Shown here: piece by piece, positions 52,986 through 62,594 of the stretch
Position numbering within the stretch: position 1 is the first letter of the stretch
How the letters are laid out: every line of letters starts with the position of its first letter
Assembly (NCBI GenBank): GCA_034926225.1
Contig: JAYFRF010000013.1
Span: forward strand, 62,001-126,000
DNA: 64,000 nt
Reading direction: 5' to 3'
Source of the DNA: JAAZKA01 sp034926225
Lineage (GTDB): Bacteria > Bacillota > Clostridia > Oscillospirales > QAMX01
Translations under genes and position numbers: made by a program
Notes under the pieces: generated by a model
Databases searched by the model: none
What the model was told of the DNA's origin: nothing
Seen by the model: the letters and a program-made list of their open reading frames with translations, nothing else

Positions 52986-54977
52986 ATGAGACATAAACTT
53001 CTTGCAGTCCTCTGCGCGCTGACCCTCTGCCTGACCTGTGCAGCCTGTACGTCCGGCGAGTCATCGCTTACCACAACAGGGACCAGTACCGCCAATACAA
53101 CCGTACAGGCAGTGTCGTCCACAACGGCACAGACGACTGCGTCCGCCGGAGTCCGTACAGTTTCGGACAGCTTCACCGACCGCGATTTCGAGGTTGGCTA
53201 CAGCGACTATGTTACCGTTACCCTTGCCGATGCCGGTTCTTCCGCCGATGGAGCGGGCGTGACGGTCGACGGCAGTGAGATCACCATAACCGCCGAGGGA
53301 ACCTATCTGCTGACGGGAACTCTCTCCGACGGCAGAATTGTCGTCGACGCGGATAGTCAGGCGAAAATCCAGATTGTCCTCGACGATGCCAGCGTGACAA
53401 GCACCTCCTCCGCGTCTCTCTATATCAAGCAAGCCGATAAGGTGTTCCTCACACTTGCCAACGATTCGCAGAATACCCTCGCGAGCACGGGCGCTTACGT
53501 TCAGACCGACGACAACAATATCGACGCGGCCATTTTCTCTAAGGCCGACCTCACGCTCAACGGCACCGGCGCGCTTACCGTTACCTCCGCCGAAGGTCAC
53601 GGCATCGTCTCCAAGGATGACCTTGCCGTGACCGGCGGCAGCTATACGATCACCGCCGCGTCCCACGGTATGACGGCTAAGGACAGCCTGTGTATCGCCG
53701 ACGGAACCTTCGCTATCACGTCCGGGAAGGACGGTCTGCATTGTGAGAACAACGATGATACGGCCCTTGGCAGTATCTACCTCGCAGGCGGTAATTACAC
53801 GATCGTCGCCGCGCAGGACGGTGTCGACGCAGCGGCGTCGCTCACGATCGACGGCGGCACTTATATGGTGACGACCGGCGGCGGCAGCGCCAATGCGAGC
53901 ACCAAAGCCGACGGCAGCTTCAACATGAACTGGGGCAAGTGGGGGCAGAGCACATCGCAGAGTACCTCTACGACCACGGATACCGCATCTGCGAAGGGTT
54001 TAAAAGCGACAGGCGACCTGACCGTCAACGGCGGCAGCTTCACCATCGATTCCTCCGACGACGCGATGCACTCAAACGCGAATCTGACCGTGAACACAGG
54101 TACCTATGCGATCTCGTCCGGCGACGACGGCCTGCATGCGGACAGTGAAACCGCAATCTCGGGCGGCACGATGACCATATCCAAAAGCTATGAAGGCATC
54201 GAAGGCGCGACGATTGTGATCTCCGGCGGTGAAATTACGCTGACGGCGTCCGACGACGGCTTGAACGCCGCGGGGGGTAACGATAGCTCCGGTATGGCCG
54301 ACAGACCCGGCATGGGGGGTTTCGACAACGACACTTCCGCGTCCATCACGATCTCCGGAGGCAACATTCGCATCAACGCGTCCGGCGACGGCATCGACTC
54401 CAACGGCTCTCTGACGATCACTGGCGGTGAAACCTACGTATCCGGCCCAACCAACAGCGGCAATGGCGCGCTCGATTACGGCGGCTCGGGTACGATTACC
54501 GGCGGTATCTTCGCTGCGGCGGGTGCGTCCGGCATGGCGATGAATTTCGGCGACACCTCCACGCAGGGCACGATGCTTGTTTACTTCAATACAACCGTTG
54601 CGGGGGGTACGGCGGTTTCGCTCACGGATGCTGATGGAAAAGCGCTTATCGAATACACACCCGAAAAGGACTACCAATGCATCGTTCTCAGTGCGCCGGG
54701 TGTCACACAGGGGAACACCTACACAGTCACGGCGGGAGATACGAATATAACCGTGGAAATGACCTCGCTGATTTACGGTTCCGACAGCGGCGCAGCAGGA
54801 TTTGGCGGTGGGATGAACGGTGGATTTAGCGGCGGCCGCGGGGGTCAAACCGGAAACGGCGGGACGCCTACGACGCCGAATGGCGAGATGCCCAGTATAC
54901 CCGATGGTCAGATGCCTACGATGCCGGACGGTCAGACGCCCAGCTTACCGAGTGCGGATAACAGTACGCAAACATGA
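52986..54977 (+). CDS. Secreted lipoprotein with Cthe_2159-like beta-helix
   Basis: 663 residues with a signal ending TCAAC (lipobox), a Ser/Thr-rich stretch, then repeated turns of a right-handed beta-helix (TISGGEITLTASDDGLNAAGG, ITVEGG-like repeats), matching Cthe_2159 family proteins that bind polygalacturonate-like glycans and calcium. The C-terminal tail is Gly- and Pro-rich (GGMNGGFSGGRGG; PDGQMPTMPDGQ). Extracellular. It ends the VTC-DUF4956 operon. Confidence 0.88.
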   Translation: MRHKLLAVLCALTLCLTCAACTSGESSLTTTGTSTANTTVQAVSSTTAQTTASAGVRTVSDSFTDRDFEVGYSDYVTVTLADAGSSADGAGVTVDGSEITITAEGTYLLTGTLSDGRIVVDADSQAKIQIVLDDASVTSTSSASLYIKQADKVFLTLANDSQNTLASTGAYVQTDDNNIDAAIFSKADLTLNGTGALTVTSAEGHGIVSKDDLAVTGGSYTITAASHGMTAKDSLCIADGTFAITSGKDGLHCENNDDTALGSIYLAGGNYTIVAAQDGVDAAASLTIDGGTYMVTTGGGSANASTKADGSFNMNWGKWGQSTSQSTSTTTDTASAKGLKATGDLTVNGGSFTIDSSDDAMHSNANLTVNTGTYAISSGDDGLHADSETAISGGTMTISKSYEGIEGATIVISGGEITLTASDDGLNAAGGNDSSGMADRPGMGGFDNDTSASITISGGNIRINASGDGIDSNGSLTITGGETYVSGPTNSGNGALDYGGSGTITGGIFAAAGASGMAMNFGDTSTQGTMLVYFNTTVAGGTAVSLTDADGKALIEYTPEKDYQCIVLSAPGVTQGNTYTVTAGDTNITVEMTSLIYGSDSGAAGFGGGMNGGFSGGRGGQTGNGGTPTTPNGEMPSIPDGQMPTMPDGQTPSLPSADNSTQT

Positions 54978-54982
54978 CAGTG

Positions 54983-55006
54983 GCGGCGAAGGGAAACCTT
55001 CGCCGC
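54983..55006 (+). terminator. Terminator of the VTC operon
   Basis: A perfect 10-bp stem GCGGCGAAGG / CCTTCGCCGC on a GAAA tetraloop, 5 bases after the stop, followed by TTATTT. Confidence 0.75.
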
Positions 55007-55015
55007 TTATTTATG

Positions 55016-55062
55016 AAAAGACGCCTCCGCAAGGGCTTACACCCTATTCGGAGACGTTTTTT
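55016..55062. terminator. Bidirectional terminator before the histidine kinase gene
   Basis: Arms AAAAGACGCCTCCG and CGGAGACGTTTTTT with a short inner hairpin. Serves the converging kinase operon on the minus strand and may back up the VTC terminator. Confidence 0.85.
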
Positions 55063-55066
55063 CATG

Positions 55067-56284
55067 TTATAATATCACGGTAAAAACGACACTCTTTCCA
55101 TCATCGGATTTCGCGGAAATCTTACCCTTGTGCGATGTTACAATTGCCTGTGCCATCGATAGCCCTAACCCGTAACCGCGTGTATCGCCGCCTCTGGAGG
55201 CATCGCCGCGATAAAAACGTTCGAAAAGCTGCGGCAGCTTGCCCCGTTCGATGGATTCCACCTGGTTTTGACAAGCAATCACAACGGACTTCCCCGTTTT
55301 CCGTACGGAGAACGCGATAGTGCCGCAAGGGACAGCGTATTTGACGGCGTTGTCCAGCAGGATGCCGAAAAGTCTCCGGATTGCCTGCTCGTCGCCGGTA
55401 TAGGTAATTCCGGGCGTCACATCGGCCCGGATACATTTGCCGTTCGTCGCCGCGAGCGGGGAAAACGCTTCCACGGTTTCCGATGCGGTATCCGACAGGG
55501 AAAACGGCACGCGGATGGGTGCTGCCGTTTCCTCGTCTAGCTTCGCTAAGTCGATCAGACTGCGTGTCAGCTCGGTCAGCCGTACAACCTGGTGCCGGAT
55601 GCCGCGCGTCCACTCGTTTTCGCCGGTTTCCAGTTCCAGTACCTCCGCGTCCGCCGAGATGATCGCGAGCGGTGTCTTGATCTCGTGTCCCGCGTCGGTG
55701 ATGAACCGCTTCTGCTTTTCATAGCGCTCCGCAAACGGCCTTACCACCCGCTTCGACAGTAGCCAAACCGAAAGGAAAATCGCCAGCAGTCCCGCGGCGG
55801 AGATTAGGATACTCGCATTCAAAAAGCTTTTACGAGAAAGCTGCGATTTTGTTCTGTCTAAAAAGATGACGAGCGTCCCTTCCGTCCCCTCGTCCGTCAC
55901 GCGATACCGGTACTGGCCGAAGTAGCCGTCCATCCGTTCGCGCGACAGCACCTCCAAAGCATAATCGACCGCCTGATCGGTGCCGACCGCTGCGATATTG
56001 CCGGTGTTGACGGCGGCAACATCGCCGCTGGGCTGAAAGCGCACCGTAAAGAAGCGCGTTTCATAGGGTGTTTCGGGGGACATGTCGCCGAAATCATGCT
56101 CAAAGGGCTTATTGGGTTTCGGGAAAAAGCCGTCACCCGCGCTCAGCATATCCAGGAGCCGCGACGCGTCGCGTTCCTCCGCTATGCTGCTCGCCAGATT
56201 GATACCGCCGACGATGATGATAAGCACCGTAAAAACCGACGCCATCGTAATCAGGATAAACCGTCGCCGCAGCCGCGCAATCAT
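55067..56284 (-). CDS. Sensor histidine kinase (OmpR-pair type)
   Basis: 405 residues: membrane helix 8-30, extracytoplasmic domain, second helix (LLAIFLSVWLLS), H-box DAGHEIKTPLAI (phosphoryl His), N-box LLDNAVKYA and G-box TRGYGLGLSMAQA. Phosphorylates the response regulator gene whose end it overlaps by 4 bases. The signal is unknown. Confidence 0.95.
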   Translation of the reverse strand: MIARLRRRFILITMASVFTVLIIIVGGINLASSIAEERDASRLLDMLSAGDGFFPKPNKPFEHDFGDMSPETPYETRFFTVRFQPSGDVAAVNTGNIAAVGTDQAVDYALEVLSRERMDGYFGQYRYRVTDEGTEGTLVIFLDRTKSQLSRKSFLNASILISAAGLLAIFLSVWLLSKRVVRPFAERYEKQKRFITDAGHEIKTPLAIISADAEVLELETGENEWTRGIRHQVVRLTELTRSLIDLAKLDEETAAPIRVPFSLSDTASETVEAFSPLAATNGKCIRADVTPGITYTGDEQAIRRLFGILLDNAVKYAVPCGTIAFSVRKTGKSVVIACQNQVESIERGKLPQLFERFYRGDASRGGDTRGYGLGLSMAQAIVTSHKGKISAKSDDGKSVVFTVIL

Positions 56285-56955
56285 GCTTTCTCCTCCAGCG
56301 AGTAGCCCACGCCGCGCGTCGCCCGTATCGATACGGCGGCTCCAAGCGTCTCCAGCTTTTTTCTCAGGTAGGAAATATAGACCCAGACAACGCTCGTTTC
56401 GGTTTCGGTATCATACCCCCAGACCTTCTCCATAAACCGTTCCGTCGGTATAATCTGCCCAGTATTTTCAAGAAGCATCTCCATGATCTGATACTCCTTA
56501 TTGGCAAGCCGCATGGTTCCTTTTTCGGTCGATAACTCAAACGTTGCCCGGTCAAGCGCGAGATTCCCGCATCGCAGCACGGTCGAGGATACCTCCGCCG
56601 ACCGCCGTGTCATGGCGCGAATCCGAGCGAGCAGTTCTTTCGCCGCAAACGGCTTTGTCAGGTAATCATCCGCACCGAGATCCAGTCCCGCGACACGGTC
56701 ATCCACCTCCGCCTTTGCCGTCAGCATCAGGATCGGCAGCTTTTGGCCCGCGTCCCGCACCCGACGCAACACGGTCAGCCCGTCCATCCCCGGCATCATG
56801 ATATCGAGAACCGCCCCGTCGTAATTTACGCCCAGCAGATAATCAAGCGCATCCCGCCCGTTATAAACCGCATCGACGGAGTAATTCCCATGTGTCAGAA
56901 TTGCAACGAGAGCCGCTGACAGCTCCTTTTCATCCTCCGCCAACAGTAATCGCAT
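56281..56955 (-). CDS. OmpR-family response regulator
   Basis: About 224 residues from ATG 56955 (MRLLLAEDE after AAAGGGGG). Receiver with acidic pocket LLAEDE, phospho-Asp in GAVLDIMMPGMDG, switch Thr in LMLTAK and KPFAAKELL, then a winged-helix DNA-binding domain (NLALDRATFELSTEKG, SVVWVYISYLRKKLE). Forms a two-component pair with the kinase. Confidence 0.95.
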   Translation of the reverse strand: MRLLLAEDEKELSAALVAILTHGNYSVDAVYNGRDALDYLLGVNYDGAVLDIMMPGMDGLTVLRRVRDAGQKLPILMLTAKAEVDDRVAGLDLGADDYLTKPFAAKELLARIRAMTRRSAEVSSTVLRCGNLALDRATFELSTEKGTMRLANKEYQIMEMLLENTGQIIPTERFMEKVWGYDTETETSVVWVYISYLRKKLETLGAAVSIRATRGVGYSLEEKA

Positions 56956-57061
56956 CGGCAACACCCCCTTTTGAGAAGCCAGTATATATGGGGAACCTTA
57001 AATGCACATTAATCGCTGTGTGTTAAAATAGGAAGTGCCGCAGGCATGCTTCATTTCCGGC

Positions 57062-58921
57062 TTACCTTCTCAATCCGAGCCAGAGCTGTATGTGCGTCCC
57101 TTCCCCTTCACGGCTGTTGACGCAGATACCGTATGCACGGCCGTAGTTGAGCTTAATGCGGCGGTTGACGTTGACAAGGCCGATGCCGGAGTGGGAGCCG
57201 GCATTGGGGGTGACGTCACCGTCGAGGAGCTTTTGCCTCAGTTCTTGGAGCTTTTCGGCGGGGATGCCGTCGCCGTCGTCGTCTACGTCGATGACGAGCG
57301 CGGGGCCGGTGTCACGCGGTTGAGGCCCCAGGGCGGTATCCGTATGGATACGGATGCGGACGGTCAACGGTGGACGGTCGGCGACAGAGGTGTGTTCGCA
57401 GGAGTTCTCGAGAAGCGGCTGCAGGGTAAAGCGCGGGATGAGGCAGGTGGCGAGATCGTCGGGAAAGTCTACGTCAAAGCGGATTTTGTCCCCGAAACGC
57501 ATGCGCATGAGTGTCATGTAGTTTTCGGAAAACGTCAGTTCTTCGGCAAGCGTCCACTCCGGCGTCCACTCACCGAAAACCGGACGCAATAGGCGGATGA
57601 GCGCGATCAGCATATCCGCGACCACGGTGTCTCCCCGCATCTGAGCGATGAAGCGGATGGAAGTGATCGTATTGTATATGAAGTGAGGGGTTAACTGTGT
57701 TTGAAGACTGCGTATTTCCAGGGATAGCTTTGCGCGTTCATCCTCTGCGCGCTGCGCGAGCAGTTCGTTCAGGCTGTCGAGCATCCGGTTGAACTGACGC
57801 TCCAAAAGGCGTACCTCCGTCGTTGTCGCCGTTTCCGTCAGCCGCAGCGTTAGATCGCCCTCCTGTACCTTTGACAGTGAATCCGTAACCTTTTCGATCG
57901 GGGCGCAAAAACGCCGCGCCCAGAAAATCAACAGTACGATCAATACAACAAGCGTGATCGCGCCGACGACCAGCGCTGTGACAATCAACGGGCGTGTATT
58001 CGCGGTGTAGACGCTTAAGGGAATCGTCTTGACAAGGGTCCATCCCGTCGGTTCGATGCGGTAGGTGACGATCTGATGCGCGATGCCGTCGATGTCCGCG
58101 CGGAAGCTTGAGGTGCGTACGTCCGGATCGATGTCGGCAAAGTAGGAGGGAACATCGCTAAAATCGTCGCCGGTCGCGGAAACCAGCCGATGTCCCGTCG
58201 TGTCCAACAGCTCCACATGGCTGTCGGCATCCGCAATTTGCTCGTAGCAGCGGTATAAGGCACTTTGCGTAACCGCGAAGAGAATCGTAACCCGTTCGTC
58301 TCCAGGCGCGGACGATGCGCTTGTATATATATTTGTACGGACGCCAAAGATCATTACATCCGATGTTTTAGGAGTGCTTTGCGTACTGTAGACGGAAAAA
58401 TATTGCTGTGGATAAGCACCGAGCCAATGTACCATATAAGGGGAGTCGCTATATTCCCGGAAGGGCGCATCCGGAAAATCTTCCGCGTCGCCGAAAAAGC
58501 GCCAGCCCAGAGTTGCGCCGCAGACAGAGCCGCCTTCCCGAATGAAGATGATGCCACCGAGATCGGGGGTGGAGTCGAAGGTGTCGGTGATCAACTCTAC
58601 GACGGCGCGGCGGGAGGCTATCTCGTGACGCGGAGTTTTTACTGAGCCAAAAAGGTAGTCGTAGATATCATCCTCGAGGTTTAAGCGGTAGGTAACGTTG
58701 TTGACGGACGCGAGAACGTTGTTGATGCGAGTTTCGGCGGTCTGGAAGGATGCGATGGTCTGCTGTTCGGTGCTTTTGGCAAGATCCTGATTAAAAAGCT
58801 CCGTCGTGATCATGACGGGCAGCGCTATCGCGGGGATGATAAGCAGTAACGAGACGGTGAGCATACGCCGCAGTAGGGTTTGACCGGCGATATGGGGGCG
58901 CGCTCTGTTAAACTTTCTCAT
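57062..58921 (-). CDS. YesM-type sensor histidine kinase
   Basis: 619 residues: two membrane helices flanking a large extracellular Cache-like sensor, HAMP, then the His_kinase block LQTQLTPHFIYNTI (phosphoryl His), N-box LQPLLENSCEHT and GIGLVNVNRRI. Overlaps the YesN gene by 14 bases. It likely senses a sugar for the ABC operon at 60629. Confidence 0.95.
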   Translation of the reverse strand: MRKFNRARPHIAGQTLLRRMLTVSLLLIIPAIALPVMITTELFNQDLAKSTEQQTIASFQTAETRINNVLASVNNVTYRLNLEDDIYDYLFGSVKTPRHEIASRRAVVELITDTFDSTPDLGGIIFIREGGSVCGATLGWRFFGDAEDFPDAPFREYSDSPYMVHWLGAYPQQYFSVYSTQSTPKTSDVMIFGVRTNIYTSASSAPGDERVTILFAVTQSALYRCYEQIADADSHVELLDTTGHRLVSATGDDFSDVPSYFADIDPDVRTSSFRADIDGIAHQIVTYRIEPTGWTLVKTIPLSVYTANTRPLIVTALVVGAITLVVLIVLLIFWARRFCAPIEKVTDSLSKVQEGDLTLRLTETATTTEVRLLERQFNRMLDSLNELLAQRAEDERAKLSLEIRSLQTQLTPHFIYNTITSIRFIAQMRGDTVVADMLIALIRLLRPVFGEWTPEWTLAEELTFSENYMTLMRMRFGDKIRFDVDFPDDLATCLIPRFTLQPLLENSCEHTSVADRPPLTVRIRIHTDTALGPQPRDTGPALVIDVDDDGDGIPAEKLQELRQKLLDGDVTPNAGSHSGIGLVNVNRRIKLNYGRAYGICVNSREGEGTHIQLWLGLRR

Positions 58922-60356
58922 GGCGCAATTTCCAACGGCGGGGCGGCAGGCCCGTGTAGGCTTTGAAGAACCGGGAAAAGTAGGTAACGTCGGAGAAGCC
59001 GCAGCATCGGGCGATCTCCTGTACGCTCATGGTATCCTCGATGAGATAGTCGCAGGCTTGCTCTAAGCGCAGTCGGGCGATATATTCGGTGACAGACATC
59101 CCGACAGCCTGCTTAAAGAGGATGGCATAATAATTAGCGCTCAGGTTGATCTGACGTGCGAGTACAGGGAGTGTCAGCTGTTCCGATAGGTTTTTTTGTA
59201 TATAGAGGATGGTACGCCGCAGGTCGTCGCCGTAGACGGGATGCAGGGATAGATCGGGATACGCGTCGGCAAGCATGGAAAGCGTACTATCCGCCGACGG
59301 AGAGGCCGGTACTTCCGCCCGCAGCCGCTCGAGCGCGGCTGGTGACGGCAGGAATCCTTCAGTGCCGAAGGCATTTTCAGCAAAGGCGAGAACGGTATCG
59401 TCAAAACTCCGGCGTGTGACGCCATAGGCGTGTGCGATATTGCCTAAAAGCTTCAGCGAACGTTCCTGCCTTACGCCGGTGCGGTAGCCCGTATAGGCGG
59501 GGTTTTTCGTCAGCCGTGTCAGGATTTCCTGAGAGGAAGGGGAGCGGCAGGTGAAGTCGGGCGATAACAGCAGCATAGTATTTGCCGAAAAATAGGCGTC
59601 GGCAAGCAGCGTCTCCGCACGTTCCGGCAAAATACGCAGTTTTTCCGGTATCGTATCATGGATATAGTATACCATCGACGGCGTAAGCTCCAGTACACGC
59701 CGAAGATAATCGACGGTATCGGCAAGCGTCGTACGTACGCGATCAAAGCCGGGCACTGTCGCCGGCAGCGAAAGGGTAAATTCGGTCTGATTCCCGTGGG
59801 ACTCTGCATTCCAGAGTCCCAGTGAAGACAGCTTTTCAAGGATGACGGCGGAAGCCGATTTCACCTGCATAGGCATTACCTGTGAGCCGGAAAAGGAGGC
59901 ATACAGCACCGCGCCCGTGTCGGCGACAGGCTCGTTATGGATAACGGAACGGATAGCCCCTCCTGAATACCCATGCGCGTCGTCCAGTTCCGCGACTGCA
60001 CGACGCAGCAGCGCCAGCAGATCATCGTGCGTCATTGTCGCCTTTAAAAGATATCCCGTCACCCCGAGCTGAAACGCTTTATGCAGTACGTTAAAGTCTT
60101 CCAGACAGGTAATCACGATCACCCGCGTCGTCATCCCGTGCTCACGCAGCTGCCTCAGCAATTCGAGTCCGCCAAGCTTCGGCATACGGATGTCTGTCAG
60201 CAGAATATCGGGATGCAGTTCCTCGCAGCATGCCGCCGCGCGTTCTCCGTCGGCGACGGACGCTACAACCTGCAGGGAAAGCTCGTCCCAAGGAACCGAT
60301 GCTGCGATCCCCATGCGTACCAGCAGCTCATCTTCCGCTATAATCACTTTATACAT
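58908..60356 (-). CDS. YesN-type AraC response regulator
   Basis: 482 residues. Receiver with DILLTDIRMPKLGGLELL (phospho-Asp), a middle dimer region, and a C-terminal two-HTH AraC domain (LARQINLSANYYAILFKQAVG; IARCCGFSDVTYFSRFFKAYTG). Divergent from the sugar ABC operon, which it probably activates. Confidence 0.95.
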   Translation of the reverse strand: MYKVIIAEDELLVRMGIAASVPWDELSLQVVASVADGERAAACCEELHPDILLTDIRMPKLGGLELLRQLREHGMTTRVIVITCLEDFNVLHKAFQLGVTGYLLKATMTHDDLLALLRRAVAELDDAHGYSGGAIRSVIHNEPVADTGAVLYASFSGSQVMPMQVKSASAVILEKLSSLGLWNAESHGNQTEFTLSLPATVPGFDRVRTTLADTVDYLRRVLELTPSMVYYIHDTIPEKLRILPERAETLLADAYFSANTMLLLSPDFTCRSPSSQEILTRLTKNPAYTGYRTGVRQERSLKLLGNIAHAYGVTRRSFDDTVLAFAENAFGTEGFLPSPAALERLRAEVPASPSADSTLSMLADAYPDLSLHPVYGDDLRRTILYIQKNLSEQLTLPVLARQINLSANYYAILFKQAVGMSVTEYIARLRLEQACDYLIEDTMSVQEIARCCGFSDVTYFSRFFKAYTGLPPRRWKLRHEKV

Positions 60357-60546
60357 ATCGCGTCAAGGCTCCTTCCCCGCTGGAAATCGTTTTTAACTTA
60401 ATAAGGTTCATTTTAACACCTATAAAAACAAATGTCAACAAGAAACCCGCACTGCAAAATTTTAAAATTGTACTATTCCACACAAACAATTTATGCACAT
60501 TATTTTAAATAAGTGGAATTGTTCAATAGTCGTGAGGAATTGTGTA

Positions 60547-60575
60547 TTGTTTGTTAAGAGTAAACTGCTTATAAT
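60547..60575 (+). promoter_or_regulatory. Promoter of the second sugar ABC operon
   Basis: TTGTTT (60547-60552), a 17-bp spacer, TATAAT (60570-60575), in the AT-rich gap between YesN and the binding lipoprotein. Confidence 0.65.
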
Positions 60576-60628
60576 TAATAAAAGGATACGGCAAGACCGA
60601 TCCGAAAATAAACTGGAGGTAAAAACGC

Positions 60629-62473
60629 ATGAAAAAGACACGCATATTGGCATTGGCGCTTTCCGCACTGCTGATCGTCGCGTTGTTCGCCGGTTGCACA
60701 AACGGTACGCCCTCCGCGACGACGACCGCTGCGACGACGGCAGCAGCCACCACCACGGCCGCTACCACGACTACGAAAGCCGCCGCGACGACCACAGCCG
60801 CTGCCGCGACTACGACGGCTGCCGCGACCACCGCGCCATCCACCGGCTCAAGCGAGCCGCCCACAGTGATCACCTTCGGCGAAAACCTGAACTTCCAGCA
60901 GCAGCCCTGCATGTGGTATGAGACCGAAATCTACAAGCAGATCCTCGAGATGGCTAACGTCACCATCGATTCCTACTACCTTGACGGCGATAAGTACGCC
61001 CTTGCCCTCGCTTCCGGCGATCTGCAGGACGTGATGTACGCCGCGGACTCCTCCAAGATTCGTGAAATCGTCGACTCCCAGCTCGCGCTGGATCTGATGC
61101 CGCTGGCGGCCGAGTACTGCCCGAATCTTCTCCAGGATGAGTATTCCTCCTTTGTTAACCTCGTTAAGACCCTGAACGGCGGGGGCGAAAAGCTCTACTT
61201 CCTGCCAGAGCATGTCGGCACCGAGCTGACCGGTGGCGGCGTCGAGCTTGCCCGCGGTTACTACCTGCGTTGGGATTATTATAAGGAAATCGGCGCGCCC
61301 GCCATCAACAACGACGACGACTTTATCGCCGCGATGGAAGCTATGGTCGCCGCCCATCCGACGACTGCCGACGGCAAGAAGACCTATGGCGCCGGTATCT
61401 CCGACAGCCTGAACAACTGGTACTACCATGCCGTCTTTACATCCCTGAAAGCAAACCCCTGGACCTTCGCCGGTTATCAGTATATGCAGTCCGCTGTCAC
61501 CGGCGAGCTGCTCAACGGTTATATGGATTCCGCCAATTCCGCCTTCTGGCTCTCCATGGAATTCTTTAATAAGCTCTGGAATAAGGACCTCCTCGATCCC
61601 GATTCCTTCACCATGACCGGTGATGAGCTCACCACGAAATATAACGCCGGAATGTACATGGCCTCTCTCGACTGGAAGAACTCCACCTTCTATGCCGAGA
61701 TGTGCAAGAGCGATCCGAATACTCTCGCCGGCTATACCAACATCCCGTCTCCCGGACAGCTCGTTTTCGCCGATAACCCCAATGCGTCCGGCTGGTTCCC
61801 GTCCTTCTCCGTCTACATCTTCTCCGGCTCCGAAAACTGGGAAGCCGCTCTGCGTCTGTATAACACCGTCTTCGATCTCGATGTACAGCGCGCTGTTTAC
61901 TGCGGATTTGAAGGTAAGTACTGGAATTATGTCAACGGCGTTCCGACCCTGACCGACGAAGCGATCGCAATCTATTCCGGCGGCGGCGATAAGAAGGCCT
62001 CCATCGGCCTCGGCGGCGATGGCCCGTTCGTCATCCTCCAGACCTCCGAGTACCATACCGACGGCTATCTCCTCGACCTCTTTGATACCGTTGAAATGCG
62101 TGCTCTCGGCATGACGCCCCTCCAGAAGGACGTTGCCGATTTCTACAAGGTAACCGTTCCGGCCGAAGCTGGCTACAAGTACGTCACCGACGGGCTGACG
62201 GTTGACTGGTCCAATACCTACGGCACCGAGCTGCTTGCCTCCGCGATGACTGCTGTCCCGACCGATATCGGACGTATCCTCTCGAAGTGCAATGATATCC
62301 TTTACCGTAATGTCGCGGATCTCGTTATGGCGGAAACCGCCGACGACTTCAATGCTCTCAAGGACAGCGTCCTTGCCGAGCTGGAAGCCGCTGACGAAGC
62401 TGCCTCCTGGGAGTGGTGCCTCAACGAATTCACGAAGGCAAACGAAACCCTCAAGCCGATCATGGGTTATTAA
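60629..62473 (+). CDS. Sugar-binding lipoprotein, second ABC system
   Basis: 614 residues with lipobox LFAGC after MKKTRILALALSALLIVA, a long Ala/Thr repeat linker (about residues 25-70), then a family-1 binding domain with many aromatic residues. Extracellular, membrane-anchored. Follows GGAGG. First gene of the YesMN-linked transporter. Confidence 0.95.
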   Translation: MKKTRILALALSALLIVALFAGCTNGTPSATTTAATTAAATTTAATTTTKAAATTTAAAATTTAAATTAPSTGSSEPPTVITFGENLNFQQQPCMWYETEIYKQILEMANVTIDSYYLDGDKYALALASGDLQDVMYAADSSKIREIVDSQLALDLMPLAAEYCPNLLQDEYSSFVNLVKTLNGGGEKLYFLPEHVGTELTGGGVELARGYYLRWDYYKEIGAPAINNDDDFIAAMEAMVAAHPTTADGKKTYGAGISDSLNNWYYHAVFTSLKANPWTFAGYQYMQSAVTGELLNGYMDSANSAFWLSMEFFNKLWNKDLLDPDSFTMTGDELTTKYNAGMYMASLDWKNSTFYAEMCKSDPNTLAGYTNIPSPGQLVFADNPNASGWFPSFSVYIFSGSENWEAALRLYNTVFDLDVQRAVYCGFEGKYWNYVNGVPTLTDEAIAIYSGGGDKKASIGLGGDGPFVILQTSEYHTDGYLLDLFDTVEMRALGMTPLQKDVADFYKVTVPAEAGYKYVTDGLTVDWSNTYGTELLASAMTAVPTDIGRILSKCNDILYRNVADLVMAETADDFNALKDSVLAELEAADEAASWEWCLNEFTKANETLKPIMGY

Positions 62474-62514
62474 TGACGCAAACGTCTTTTTAATCGTCTG
62501 TTGTAAGTAACGCG

Positions 62515-62549
62515 AGAGGCGAAGAACGAGGCTTCTCTTCTTCGCCTCT
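62515..62549 (+). terminator. Intercistronic hairpin after the binding lipoprotein
   Basis: A perfect 12-bp stem AGAGGCGAAGAA / TTCTTCGCCTCT with an 11-base loop and a T-rich tail, between the lipoprotein and the first permease, probably giving partial termination so the binding protein is made in excess. Confidence 0.8.
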
Positions 62550-62594
62550 TCCTTTTGTTATCTTCGAAAAACCCATGAAAGGCGGGTTCATTCC

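Noticed and set aside
60848..62056. 402-codon open frame antisense to the second binding lipoprotein
   Set aside because: Shadow frame with unusual composition, no supporting features.
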